Source: DASZQL01 sp964391865
GTDB taxonomy: Bacteria; Planctomycetota; Phycisphaerae; Phycisphaerales; UBA1924
Direction of reading: 5' to 3'
NCBI GenBank assembly: GCA_964391865.1
Contig: CAYMNQ010000001.1
Location: 434,001-498,000, forward strand
DNA length: 64,000 nucleotides
The notes under the pieces were generated by a model. It was not told where the DNA came from. It did not search any database and worked only from the letters and a program-made list of their open reading frames with translations. Shown here piece after piece: positions 23,686-32,398 of the stretch. Made by a program: the position numbers and the translations under genes. How positions within the stretch are numbered: position 1 is the stretch's first letter; the number at the start of each line of letters is the position of its first letter.

Positions 23686-25865
23686 AACTCACCAGCATTC
23701 ACATCGGCGGAATGGATTGTCCCACGGAGGAGTCGATCATCCGGCGCACGTTGCTCAGCTTAGACGGTGTGCGATCGGTCCGCTCTGATCTGATCAACCG
23801 CAGAGTCGAGGTCGATCATGCGGATTCTGTCGATCTGGACAGGATCCTCCGGAAACTCCGTGCTGTCGGTCTCCCCGGTCAGGTGGTTGCTCCGAAGGAA
23901 CACCGAGTGACCCGCCCTCCCGGCCGCAACGCAGACTCGCAGCATGTCTCTGCGGCAAGGCTGTGGCGGTTGGTGTCGTTCTTGCTCGCCGGCATGCTGG
24001 CGGCAGCGGCAGAAGCCATGTACTTCGCGGGCGTGAAAGAAACCTCACCGCTCGTCATTGCGATGTCGGCGACTTCCATCCTGCTCGGCGGGTTACCCAC
24101 GCTGAAGAAGGGCTGGATCGCGATCAAGACCTTCACGTTGAACATCAACTTCCTGATGACGGTGGCGATCGTCGGCGGCGCGTTCATCGGCGCGTGGCCG
24201 GAGGTCGCGCTGGTGACGTTCCTGTTCGCGGTGGCCGAACTGATCGAGGTCAAGGCATTGGACCGCGCGCGGAACGCTGTCAAGAGCCTCATGGCGATCG
24301 CCCCGGACGAGGCGAGCGTCAAGCAGCCCGATGGCTCGTGGCGCAAGACCAGCGCGGGCGTGGTGCCCGTCGGCGCGATCGTGCAAGTGAAGCCCGGCGA
24401 CCGGCTCGCGCTCGACGGCGTGGTGGTCGCGGGCGGGTCGAGCGTGAACCAGGCTCCAGTCACGGGCGAGTCCGTGCCGGTGGACAAGCAGGTCGGCGAC
24501 AAGGTCTTCGCGGGGACGATCAACGAGTCGGGCGTGCTGGAGTTCAAGACCACCGGCGGCAAGGACCAGACCACGCTGGCGAAGATCATCAGGACGGTGC
24601 AGGAGGCGCAGGGGAGCCGCGCGCCGACGCAGCGCTTCGTGGACAACTTCGCGCGGGTCTATACGCCGGTCGTGTGCGTTGCCGCGGTGCTGGTGGCGGT
24701 GGTGCCGTGGCTCACGTTCGGCCAGCCCTTCTACCCGTGGCTCTACAAGGCGCTGGTGCTGCTCGTCATCGCGTGCCCGTGCGCCCTGGTCATCTCAACG
24801 CCGGTGACGGTGGTGAGTGGGCTGACGGCGGCGGCCCGGCGCGGCATCCTCATCAAGGGCGGCGTCCACTTGGAGAACGGCCGCAAACTGAAGGTCGTCG
24901 CCCTCGACAAGACCGGGACTATCACCGAGGGCCGCCCGCGCGTGACGGATGTGCAGCCCGTCGGCGGCGAGAACAGGGACGAGGTGCTGCGGATCGCCGC
25001 GAGTCTGGATGCGCTCTCCCAGCACCCGGTGGCGCTCGCGGTCGTCGCGGCATGGAGCGGCGCGCGGGCGAACGTCGATGCGTTCAAGTCGCTCACGGGC
25101 CGGGGCGTCGAGGGACGCATCGACGGCGCGGCGTACTTCGTCGGCAACCACCGACTTGCTGCGGAACGCAAGGTCTGCTCACTGGAGGTCGAGGCCGTCC
25201 TGAGCCATTTCGAGGTGCAGGGCAAGACGGCGGTCATCGTCGCTTCGGCGAGCATGGTGCTGGGCGTCATCGCGGTGGCCGACGCGCCCCGCGAGAGCAG
25301 CGTGGAGGCTATCAGGTCGCTTCACGACCTCGGCGTCAAGACGCTCATGCTCTCTGGGGATAACCAGACCGCCGCGTCGGCCATCGCCAAAACGGTGGGG
25401 ATCGACGAGGCCCGCGGCGGGATGCTGCCCGATGACAAACTCGCCGAGATCGAGCGCCTCACGAAGGAGTACGGAGACGCGATCGGCATGGTGGGTGACG
25501 GCGTGAACGACGCCCCGGCACTGGCCAAGTCCACCATCGGCTTTGCTATGGGCGCGGCGGGGACAGATACCGCCCTCGAAACCGCCGATGTGGCGCTGAT
25601 GCAGGATGATCTGCGGGGCCTGCCCGAGTTCGTCCTGCTCTCCCGACGCACCAACGCGATCCTGGCCCAAAACATCGCATTGGCAGTCGGCATCAAGGTC
25701 GTCTTCTTCGCGCTGACCCTGGGCGGGTGGGGGACGATGTGGATGGCCGTCATTGCAGACGTCGGGGCGAGCCTCCTCGTCGTCGGGAATGGGCTGCGGC
25801 TGTTGGGGGGACGGACGGGTCCGGCGGCGACGCTGGGGTCGAACAAGGGTCGGAGCCCCGCGTAA
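23682..25865 (+). CDS. Heavy-metal P1B-type ATPase (Zn/Cd/Pb-like)
   Basis: This is a 727-residue metal-exporting ATPase. An N-terminal ferredoxin-like HMA domain begins IHIGGMDCPTEES, with Cys-x-x-Glu in place of the usual Cys-x-x-Cys. TM helices flank the CPC motif (C365-P366-C367), and the phosphorylation site is D409 in DKTGTIT. The actuator TGES and hinge GDGVNDAPAL are present. The CPC context (IACPCALVISTPV) and the last helices resemble ZntA/CadA, so Zn, Cd or Pb is more likely than Cu, though neighbours suggest Cu/Ag. Start GTG 23682 is fixed by the GTGA overlap with the lipoprotein gene. Length is normal. Confidence 0.92.
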   Translation: MKLTSIHIGGMDCPTEESIIRRTLLSLDGVRSVRSDLINRRVEVDHADSVDLDRILRKLRAVGLPGQVVAPKEHRVTRPPGRNADSQHVSAARLWRLVSFLLAGMLAAAAEAMYFAGVKETSPLVIAMSATSILLGGLPTLKKGWIAIKTFTLNINFLMTVAIVGGAFIGAWPEVALVTFLFAVAELIEVKALDRARNAVKSLMAIAPDEASVKQPDGSWRKTSAGVVPVGAIVQVKPGDRLALDGVVVAGGSSVNQAPVTGESVPVDKQVGDKVFAGTINESGVLEFKTTGGKDQTTLAKIIRTVQEAQGSRAPTQRFVDNFARVYTPVVCVAAVLVAVVPWLTFGQPFYPWLYKALVLLVIACPCALVISTPVTVVSGLTAAARRGILIKGGVHLENGRKLKVVALDKTGTITEGRPRVTDVQPVGGENRDEVLRIAASLDALSQHPVALAVVAAWSGARANVDAFKSLTGRGVEGRIDGAAYFVGNHRLAAERKVCSLEVEAVLSHFEVQGKTAVIVASASMVLGVIAVADAPRESSVEAIRSLHDLGVKTLMLSGDNQTAASAIAKTVGIDEARGGMLPDDKLAEIERLTKEYGDAIGMVGDGVNDAPALAKSTIGFAMGAAGTDTALETADVALMQDDLRGLPEFVLLSRRTNAILAQNIALAVGIKVVFFALTLGGWGTMWMAVIADVGASLLVVGNGLRLLGGRTGPAATLGSNKGRSPA

Positions 25866-25891
25866 GGTGAATCTGGCGGATGTTTGGCCGA

Positions 25892-25897
25892 TATACT
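25892..25897 (+). promoter_or_regulatory. -10-like TATACT before Cys-rich gene 2
   Basis: TATACT lies 10 nt before the ATG at 25908, so a transcript from it would be nearly leaderless. The same hexamer precedes the related gene at 14884. A shared regulator for the two efflux units is possible but not shown. Confidence 0.35.
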
Positions 25898-25907
25898 CTT
25901 GAGCATA

Positions 25908-26378
25908 ATGCGTCACCCTTTGCTCCGCATCCTGGTTGCCCTGCTCATCGGCGTGGTCACGCCGATGTGCTGCTGCCAGGCGGCTGCGATCGTGGGCGGA
26001 ATGTGCGCTGGAGGCCATGAGGCGGAGGCCGAAGCGAACTCCTGCTGCGGCGGGTGTTCAAGCGATGCGGAACCGGATCCGTGCTCAGACCGGCCACAGG
26101 ACGAATCCGACAACGAACAGCCGCCCCTTCAAGGCGAGTGCCCATCATGCCCGTCGTGCCAAGGCACGTCGGGCGGCACGGGCATGAACGTCGAGACTCG
26201 GCTGCCGGCCTTCGATCAACATTGGAACGCGCTGGCGACCATCGCGCTTGTTGCCCTCTGGACAGTAGATGCCACTGACGCCAATCTCGTGCTGCGCCAA
26301 CCCGGCTGGGCTTTGAGTCCACCGTATTTGAAGGCCAACCGCGACGCGCAGCGGTGGCAGTGCGCGCTGCTGGTGTAG
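25908..26378 (+). CDS. Secreted Cys-rich protein heading the ABC efflux unit
   Basis: This 156-residue protein starts at ATG 25908. An earlier TTG at 25884 is rejected because the TATACT promoter-like element lies inside that extension. The leader LLRILVALLIGVVTPMCCC is followed by a Cys cluster (NSCCGGCSS, GECPSCPSCQG). A second hydrophobic segment (ATIALVALWTVDA) leads to the end QRWQCALLV. The layout parallels the protein at 14884. No family is recognised. Its place directly before an adaptor/ABC/FtsX set suggests metal or thiol-metal sensing or capture in the periplasm. Confidence 0.6.
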   Translation: MRHPLLRILVALLIGVVTPMCCCQAAAIVGGMCAGGHEAEAEANSCCGGCSSDAEPDPCSDRPQDESDNEQPPLQGECPSCPSCQGTSGGTGMNVETRLPAFDQHWNALATIALVALWTVDATDANLVLRQPGWALSPPYLKANRDAQRWQCALLV

Positions 26379-26528
26379 CCCCATCCTGCAACGGACGCCC
26401 TTTGTCTCGTGCGTCCGCATCGTCCTTGTGCGATTGGCTCCATGCCATCCGCACGAGGAGTGTCTTTGCTTGACACACCCGCGCTCCCAAGTTCGACCTG
26501 ACCTGCGGGCCCATTGCAGGAACCACCT

Positions 26529-28094
26529 ATGGCTACCACGCAGACCGACCTGCGGGCGCTCCGACGAGACCCGCAGCCCACACAACCAGATTCCACGTCC
26601 GGGCCGCAGCCCGCGGGGAGCACCACCGTCATCGCGCGACCCAAGGCACGCTGGGCAACGCGTCTGCTCATTCCCGCCGTTGTGCTGCTCGCGACAGTCG
26701 GCCTGCTCGCGTACGCCGCCCGCGATGCGCTCCAGCCCCGGCTCGCGGTCCATGTCGCCGCCGCGATTCCGAAGGAAAGCGTCGTGGCGGCAGGCATCGG
26801 GGCTGCTCATGTCTCGCAGAGCGAGTCGGAAGAGATGCCAAAGGATGCGCCGCTGGGCTCTGTCGCGGTGCAAGCGCCGGGTTGGATCGAGCCCGCGCCG
26901 TTCGCCGTGAGCGTACCCGCACTGGCCGAGGGCGTCGTGCGCGAGGTGCTCGTCCTTGAGGGCGAACGCATCGAAGCGGGCCAGGTCGTCGCCCGGCTCA
27001 TCGACCAGGATGCGCGTCTGGCGCTCCGGGCCGCGGAGGCCACCGTCGCACAGCGGGACACTGATGTCGCTCGTACTCGCGCGGCGCTCGAGACCGCCGA
27101 GTCGCAGGTCGTGTTCGAACGCACCGCCGTCGCAGAACTGCGCGACGAGGTGACCCGCAAGCGCGAGTTGGTGCCCGCAGGGGGGCTGAGCGAAGGCACC
27201 TTCCGCCGGATGGAGATCCGCCTTTCCGGGCTGGAGGCGAAGGTCGCCACGGCGGAGAAGATGGTGAACGAGGCCCGGGCGGTTCTTGCGCAGGCCGAAT
27301 CGGCCCACGCCGTGGCCCACGTGCTGCGTGAGGAAGCGGCCCTGCGGGTGGAGCGGATGGAGGTGCGGTCGCCGGTCGCGGGCGTCGTGCTCGCCCGCCT
27401 AGTCGAGCCAGGATCGCGGATCAGCATGAGCGGCAAGGGCGGTGAATCCGCGTCTGCGGCTGGCATGACCGGCGCGGTGCTCCGCGTGTACGACCCCGCA
27501 AAGCTGCAGGTGCGGGTGGACGTGCCTCTGGCCGACGCCGCGAAGGTCGGCGTTGGTACGCGCGCGAGCGTCAGCACCGAGGCGCTGCCCGACGAGTCGT
27601 TTACTGGTGTGGTGTCGCGCGTGGTGCATGAGGCGAACATCCAGCGCAACACCGTGCAGTTCAAAGTAGCGCTCGACGCGCCGTCGCCGGTGCTCAAGCC
27701 TGAGATGCTCACGCGCGTCAAACTCCACGGACCATCGGCGGCCGCCGCGCATGGCCGCGGAGGTGGAGTGTCCGCCGGCGCGTCGGCAAGTGCCGGGGAG
27801 ACGGGTGGCCTCACGCTCCTCGTGCCCACATCTGCGGTCGCGGCAGCCGGCGAAGGAAAGGGGCAAGTCTGGATCGTCGAATCCGGCGGCGGCAGCCCCG
27901 TCGCGCGGCGACGAGAGATCGTCATCTTGCCCGCGCCGGACGAAGGGTTCGTCATCGTGACCAGCGGCCTGCGCCTGACCGACCGCGTCATCCTCGACCC
28001 GCCCGCTCCGCCGGCGATCGAAGATGGCACTCGACTCAAAATCCTGGGCGAGCGCATCACCGCCACGACCGAAAGCGATCCGTCCGCCCCGTAA
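26529..28094 (+). CDS. HlyD/MacA-type periplasmic adaptor
   Basis: This 521-residue protein starts at ATG 26529 with AGGAA upstream. A cytoplasmic Pro-rich tail of about 40 residues precedes one TM helix (LLIPAVVLLATVGLLAYAA). The lipoyl half-motif GWIEPAPFAVSVPALAEG, a long coiled coil (about 160-270), the returning lipoyl block VRSPVAGVVLARLVEPGSRI and a beta-barrel domain follow. This is a membrane-fusion protein for the ABC transporter encoded next, similar to MacA. A poly-Ala/Gly insert (AAAAHGRGGGVSAGASASAG) near residue 400 is low-complexity. Confidence 0.85.
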   Translation: MATTQTDLRALRRDPQPTQPDSTSGPQPAGSTTVIARPKARWATRLLIPAVVLLATVGLLAYAARDALQPRLAVHVAAAIPKESVVAAGIGAAHVSQSESEEMPKDAPLGSVAVQAPGWIEPAPFAVSVPALAEGVVREVLVLEGERIEAGQVVARLIDQDARLALRAAEATVAQRDTDVARTRAALETAESQVVFERTAVAELRDEVTRKRELVPAGGLSEGTFRRMEIRLSGLEAKVATAEKMVNEARAVLAQAESAHAVAHVLREEAALRVERMEVRSPVAGVVLARLVEPGSRISMSGKGGESASAAGMTGAVLRVYDPAKLQVRVDVPLADAAKVGVGTRASVSTEALPDESFTGVVSRVVHEANIQRNTVQFKVALDAPSPVLKPEMLTRVKLHGPSAAAAHGRGGGVSAGASASAGETGGLTLLVPTSAVAAAGEGKGQVWIVESGGGSPVARRREIVILPAPDEGFVIVTSGLRLTDRVILDPPAPPAIEDGTRLKILGERITATTESDPSAP

Positions 28095-28148
28095 CTCCGC
28101 ACGCCCGACACATCCTGCGGCACACTCGCCGCTCAGACGAGATTCACC

Positions 28149-28910
28149 ATGACCGCGAACCACGCTCACCCACGACCTTCACCCGCCGGCCCGGCGCTGA
28201 TCCAGTGTCGTCGGTTGACGAAGACGTACAAGAAGGGCGACAACACCATCACGCCGTTGCAAGAACTCGATCTCGACGTGCCTGCGGGCGACTTCCTCGC
28301 GCTCATGGGCCCTTCGGGCAGCGGCAAGACCACGCTGCTCAACCTGATCGCCGGGATCGACCGGCCCAGCGGCGGGCAACTCATCATCGGCGGCACGGAT
28401 ATCTCGACGCTCTCGCGATCGAAACTCGCCGACTGGCGCAGCACGCACGTCGGCTACGTCTTCCAGCTCTACAACCTCGTGCCCGTGCTCACGGCGTACG
28501 AGAACGTCGAGCTCCCCTTGCTGCTTCATCGCATGCCCGCCCGCGAGCGGCACGACAAGGTCCAGACCGCCCTGCAACTCGTCGGCATCGCCGATCGGCA
28601 TGACCACTACCCGCGCCAGCTCTCGGGCGGGCAGGAGCAGCGGGTCGCCATCGCGCGCGCGATCGTCACCGATCCGACCATCATCGTGGGCGACGAGCCG
28701 ACCGGCGACCTCGATCAGGAGTCGGCCAAGGCGATCATGGACTTGATGACTCGGCTCTGCGAAGACCTCGGCAAGACCCTGATCCTCGTCACCCACGACG
28801 CCAAGAGCGCGGCCTATGCGAAGCGCACGCTGCATCTGGAGAAGGGCCGCCTGATCGAAGCCGCCGAACTCGCGGCCCGCCGCGCACAACTCACACCACA
28901 GGAGGCCTGA
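28149..28910 (+). CDS. ABC transporter ATPase, MacB/LolD class
   Basis: This 253-residue protein has Walker A GPSGSGKTT (about 54-62), Q-loop QLYNLVPVLTAYENV, signature LSGGQEQRVAIARA, Walker B IIVGDEPTGDLD and the H-loop His in VTHD. KKGDNTITPLQELDLDVPAG is the start typical of the LolD/MacB class, which partners FtsX-type permeases. It is followed after 3 bp by two permease genes, so the transporter is adaptor + ATPase + two FtsX subunits. Confidence 0.93.
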   Translation: MTANHAHPRPSPAGPALIQCRRLTKTYKKGDNTITPLQELDLDVPAGDFLALMGPSGSGKTTLLNLIAGIDRPSGGQLIIGGTDISTLSRSKLADWRSTHVGYVFQLYNLVPVLTAYENVELPLLLHRMPARERHDKVQTALQLVGIADRHDHYPRQLSGGQEQRVAIARAIVTDPTIIVGDEPTGDLDQESAKAIMDLMTRLCEDLGKTLILVTHDAKSAAYAKRTLHLEKGRLIEAAELAARRAQLTPQEA

Positions 28911-28913
28911 ACG

Positions 28914-30077
28914 ATGATTGCGCCCAGATTCATGCCCGTGGTGATCAAGCAGCTCTGGCGGCACCGCGTCCGCAGCGTGCTCACGCTCTCGGGCGTCGCC
29001 ATCGCCATGTTCCTGTTCATCGCCGTGCAGACGCTGCAGGAGGGCGTGCGCCAATCCACGCAGGCCGCCGCGGGGGACACCACGCTGGTGGTCTACCGCG
29101 AGAACCGCTTCTGCCCCGCCGCCAGCCGTCTGCCGCAGTTCTACACGGACCGCATCGAGAAAATCCCCGGTGTGGTGAGCGCCGTACCGGTCAAGATCGT
29201 GGTCAACAACTGCCGGGCCTCGCTGGATGTTGTCACGTTCCGCGGTGTCCCGCGCGAAGACCTGACCGGCCCGAACGGATGGGCTGGCAAGTGGCAACTG
29301 ATCGCCGGTTCCGTCGCCGAGTGGGAGAAGCGATCCGACTCCGCCCTCGTCGGCGAAACGCTCGCCGCGCGTCGCGGCTTCAAGGTCGGTCAGTCTTTCG
29401 ATGCCTCGGGTATCACCGTCACAGTCGCGGGGATCATCCGCTCGCCCGAAGCGCAGGACCAGAACGTCGCCTATGTCCACCTCGATTTCCTGCAGCAGGC
29501 GGCGGGCAAGGGCGGAGGGCTGGGCAGCGTCACCCAGTTCACCGTGCGCGTCGATGATCCCGCGAAGATGGCGGCCGTGGCCGAGGCGATCGACGCCGAG
29601 TTCCGCAGCGAGGCCGACCCGACGATGACCAGCCCCGAGAAGGCCTTCGTCGCGCAGGCCGGGGCCGACATCGTGGAGATCGTGAAGTTCACGCAGTGGC
29701 TGGGCTGGGGCTGCCTCGCCGCGGTGCTCGCGCTGGTCGCCAACGCCATCGTGCTGAGCGTGCAGGACCGCATCAAGGAACACGCTGTGCTGCAAACACT
29801 GGGCTTCCGCTCCGGCCTGATCGCCCGATTGATCGTCAGCGAGGGGATGCTCATCGGCCTGCTCGGCGGCGCGCTGGGCACGGGCATCGCCCTGACGGTC
29901 GTCCACTTCGGCAACTTCAGTCTCTCGCAGGAGGGGCTGTCGATCGGCGTGAGCGCATCGTGGAGCGTGCTGGCCTGGGGACTCATCATCTCGGCGGGCG
30001 TAGGCATCGCCGCGGGCCTATTTCCCGCGTGGCGGGCGGGCCGACGCGAAATCGCTTCGTGCTTCAGGGCGGTGTGA
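28914..30077 (+). CDS. FtsX/MacB-type ABC permease 1
   Basis: This 387-residue permease has a first TM helix (about 20-42, VLTLSGVAIAMFLFIAV), a periplasmic domain of about 220 residues, and three TM helices at the C-terminal end (about 255-380) around GRRE. That is the FtsX topology. The periplasmic part has FCPAASRLPQFY and NNCRAS, with two Cys that might form a disulfide or bind metal. It is 3 bp after the ATPase gene and 11 bp before permease 2. Confidence 0.85.
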   Translation: MIAPRFMPVVIKQLWRHRVRSVLTLSGVAIAMFLFIAVQTLQEGVRQSTQAAAGDTTLVVYRENRFCPAASRLPQFYTDRIEKIPGVVSAVPVKIVVNNCRASLDVVTFRGVPREDLTGPNGWAGKWQLIAGSVAEWEKRSDSALVGETLAARRGFKVGQSFDASGITVTVAGIIRSPEAQDQNVAYVHLDFLQQAAGKGGGLGSVTQFTVRVDDPAKMAAVAEAIDAEFRSEADPTMTSPEKAFVAQAGADIVEIVKFTQWLGWGCLAAVLALVANAIVLSVQDRIKEHAVLQTLGFRSGLIARLIVSEGMLIGLLGGALGTGIALTVVHFGNFSLSQEGLSIGVSASWSVLAWGLIISAGVGIAAGLFPAWRAGRREIASCFRAV

Positions 30078-30088
30078 GCGAGATACTC

Positions 30089-31351
30089 ATGAGACTCCTT
30101 CCCTTTGAATACGCCGTCCGTAATCTGGGCCGATCGCCCTCGCGGTTGTTTTTGTCGATCGCCGGGGCGGCGATGGTGGTGCTGCTGATTCTCGTCGCAG
30201 GCGGCTTCGTGCGCGGTATGAGCCAGGCGCTACGGGCTACCGGCGGAGAGCACAACGTCATCCTCATGGGGGCGGGGAGCGAGGAGAGCGTCGAGCGCTC
30301 CGAGATCGAGGCGGGCGTTCCCGGGGTGCTCGCGGCCAGTGTCGCTGGCGTGCGCACCCGCGCGGGCGTCGCGTATGTCTCGCCCGAGGTGCATGTGATG
30401 CTGCCGGTGGGCGTGGGCGCAGCCGCGCCGGTGAAGAGTGCGGCGGGCGAACAAGCCGGGATGGAGGTGCGCTCGCCTGGAGCCCCACCCACGACCAAGC
30501 CGAGTCTCCGGCAGGCCATGCTGCGCGGCGTCACGCCCGCGGCGGCTCTAGTCCACGAGTCTGTTTCGCTCAGCGAGGGCCGCTGGCCCACCGCGGGTGC
30601 CGACGAGGTGATCGTGGGGCGCATGGCGGCGACCGTGCTGGGTGTTGCCGACGGCGACACGCACGTCGGCAAAGCGCTGACCATCGACGGACGCCCGTGG
30701 ACCATCGTCGGGCGCTTCAGTGCGCCCGGCACGGTCGTCGAGGCCGAGGTGTGGCTGCCGCTGGCGGACCTGATGACCGCGACCAAGCGCGAGACCATCT
30801 CGTGCGTCGTTCTCACGCTCGACCCATACAACGAAGAGACCGGCGAAGGGGCCGACTTCAGCGATATCGCGGCCTTCACCAAGACGCGGCCCGACTTGGA
30901 ACTGGTACCCATGACCGAACGCGAGTACTACGGCAAGCTCGCCAATTTCTTCGGGCCTATCAAGGTCGTCGCGTGGGTGACAGCGGGGCTGATCGCGGTC
31001 GGCGGGCTCTTCGGCGGGCTGAACACGATGTACGCCGCGTTCGCCTCGCGTATCCGCGAACTCGGCACGCTGCAATCCATCGGCTACCGGCGGCTGGCGA
31101 TCGTGTGGTCGATGATCCAGGAATCGACCCTGGCGACCGCGGCGGGCGGGCTCATCGCGTGCGCGATCGGCGTGTTCGTGCTCGATGGGCTGGCGGTGCG
31201 GTTCTCGATGGGGGCGTTCGGGCTGCTCATCGATGAAACAGTGATCGGGCTGGGGCTGCTGACGGGCCTGGCTCTCGGCGTCGTGGGCGCGGTGCCCCCG
31301 GCGGTGCGGTGCCTGCGGCCGACGATCCCCGTCGCGCTCAAGGCGGTGTGA
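30089..31351 (+). CDS. FtsX/MacB-type ABC permease 2
   Basis: This 420-residue permease starts at ATG 30089. It begins MRLLPFEYAVRNLGRSPSRL, a common start in the second permease of LolCE-like pairs. The first TM helix is at about 20-42 and three TM helices lie from about 290 to 415 (GLNTMYAAFASRIRELGTLQSIGYR is the cytoplasmic coupling region). With the preceding genes it forms an adaptor-dependent efflux or outer-envelope release system. The substrate is unknown; the cluster argues for metal or metal-thiol stress. Confidence 0.85.
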   Translation: MRLLPFEYAVRNLGRSPSRLFLSIAGAAMVVLLILVAGGFVRGMSQALRATGGEHNVILMGAGSEESVERSEIEAGVPGVLAASVAGVRTRAGVAYVSPEVHVMLPVGVGAAAPVKSAAGEQAGMEVRSPGAPPTTKPSLRQAMLRGVTPAAALVHESVSLSEGRWPTAGADEVIVGRMAATVLGVADGDTHVGKALTIDGRPWTIVGRFSAPGTVVEAEVWLPLADLMTATKRETISCVVLTLDPYNEETGEGADFSDIAAFTKTRPDLELVPMTEREYYGKLANFFGPIKVVAWVTAGLIAVGGLFGGLNTMYAAFASRIRELGTLQSIGYRRLAIVWSMIQESTLATAAGGLIACAIGVFVLDGLAVRFSMGAFGLLIDETVIGLGLLTGLALGVVGAVPPAVRCLRPTIPVALKAV

Positions 31352-31426
31352 TGACGTGAAAGACAGCCCGCGTGCCGAGTGCCGCGGGGTGCGAGATGTC
31401 CAACAAACTCTTCGAGGAGATTCGAG

Positions 31427-32398
31427 ATGACAGCGATGAAGATGAACAGAACAGGTTCGATCAAGGCGATGACGGTGGCAGCGATGTGTATCGCGGTCGG
31501 GGTGGGTGTGGGGCCGTTCTCGCCCGAAGCGGCGATGGCGCAGGTCAAGAGCGTCGCGGACGTGAAAACACTGCTCAAGCCCGAGCTGCCCGCGGACGCA
31601 CTGGAGATCACCTCGGCGATGAAGTCAGCCAAGGTGGGCGAGACGATCACCGTGCGCGGCAATGTGGCGACGTCGAAGGATGCCTTCGTCGAGAACCGCG
31701 CGATGTTCACGCTAGTCGATGAATCCACCCGCAAGGGATGCTGCCCGCCGTCGGACCAACTCCCCGAGACCGCGTGCGACATTCCGGCGGAGGGACGCGC
31801 GACCGTGCAGCTCGTCAGCACGAACGGAAAGCCGTTGCGTGCGGGGTTGAACGGCGAGTACGGGCTCAAGCCGGGCGCGGAAGTGTTCGTGACAGGCAAG
31901 GTCGAGACCGCCAACGGCGCTGACGCGCTGGTGATCACGGCGACCTCGATGCACGTCCCCAAGTCCCCTTTGCCGACCGGCTTCTTCGTCGAGAAGCAAC
32001 CCGAGAGCGCCAAGGACGTCTCAGAGGCGCGGAAGCGCGGCGCGTTCAAGGCGGGCGACGAGGTCGTTCTGCGCGGGCGCATCGGCGGGAGCAGGGAGCC
32101 GTTCGTCGCAGGGCGCGCCGTGTTCACTCTGATGGGCCGAGGACTCAAAGCCTGCAACGAGAACCCCGGGGACAACTGTTCGCAGCCGTGGGACTACTGC
32201 TGCGAGACGAAAGAAGACATCCTCGCCAACTCCGTGACCGTTCAGGTGCTCGACGCCAAGGGACAGATCCTCCGCACGGACATACGGGGCCGACGCGGGC
32301 TGAAGGAGCTCTCCGAACTCGTCGTGGTCGGCACGGTCGCAACGGCCGAGGGCAAAGCACTGGTGGTGAATGCCCAGAGCGTCACGGTTGTCCCTTGA
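31427..32398 (+). CDS. Secreted protein with two tandem OB-like repeats and CC motifs
   Basis: This 323-residue protein starts at ATG 31427 with GAGGAG about 8 nt upstream. The signal sequence ends near PEAAMAQ. The mature part is an internal duplication: GETITVRGNVATSKDAFVENRAMFTLVDES...CCPP in the first half and GDEVVLRGRIGGSREPFVAGRAVFTLMG...CCET in the second, each ending with VTVQVL-type strands and a VTATSM/VNAQSV block. The Cys pairs in each repeat (KGCCPPSD, WDYCCETK) could bind soft metal. No named family is recognised. It closes the metal cluster, 75 bp after permease 2. Confidence 0.7.
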   Translation: MTAMKMNRTGSIKAMTVAAMCIAVGVGVGPFSPEAAMAQVKSVADVKTLLKPELPADALEITSAMKSAKVGETITVRGNVATSKDAFVENRAMFTLVDESTRKGCCPPSDQLPETACDIPAEGRATVQLVSTNGKPLRAGLNGEYGLKPGAEVFVTGKVETANGADALVITATSMHVPKSPLPTGFFVEKQPESAKDVSEARKRGAFKAGDEVVLRGRIGGSREPFVAGRAVFTLMGRGLKACNENPGDNCSQPWDYCCETKEDILANSVTVQVLDAKGQILRTDIRGRRGLKELSELVVVGTVATAEGKALVVNAQSVTVVP

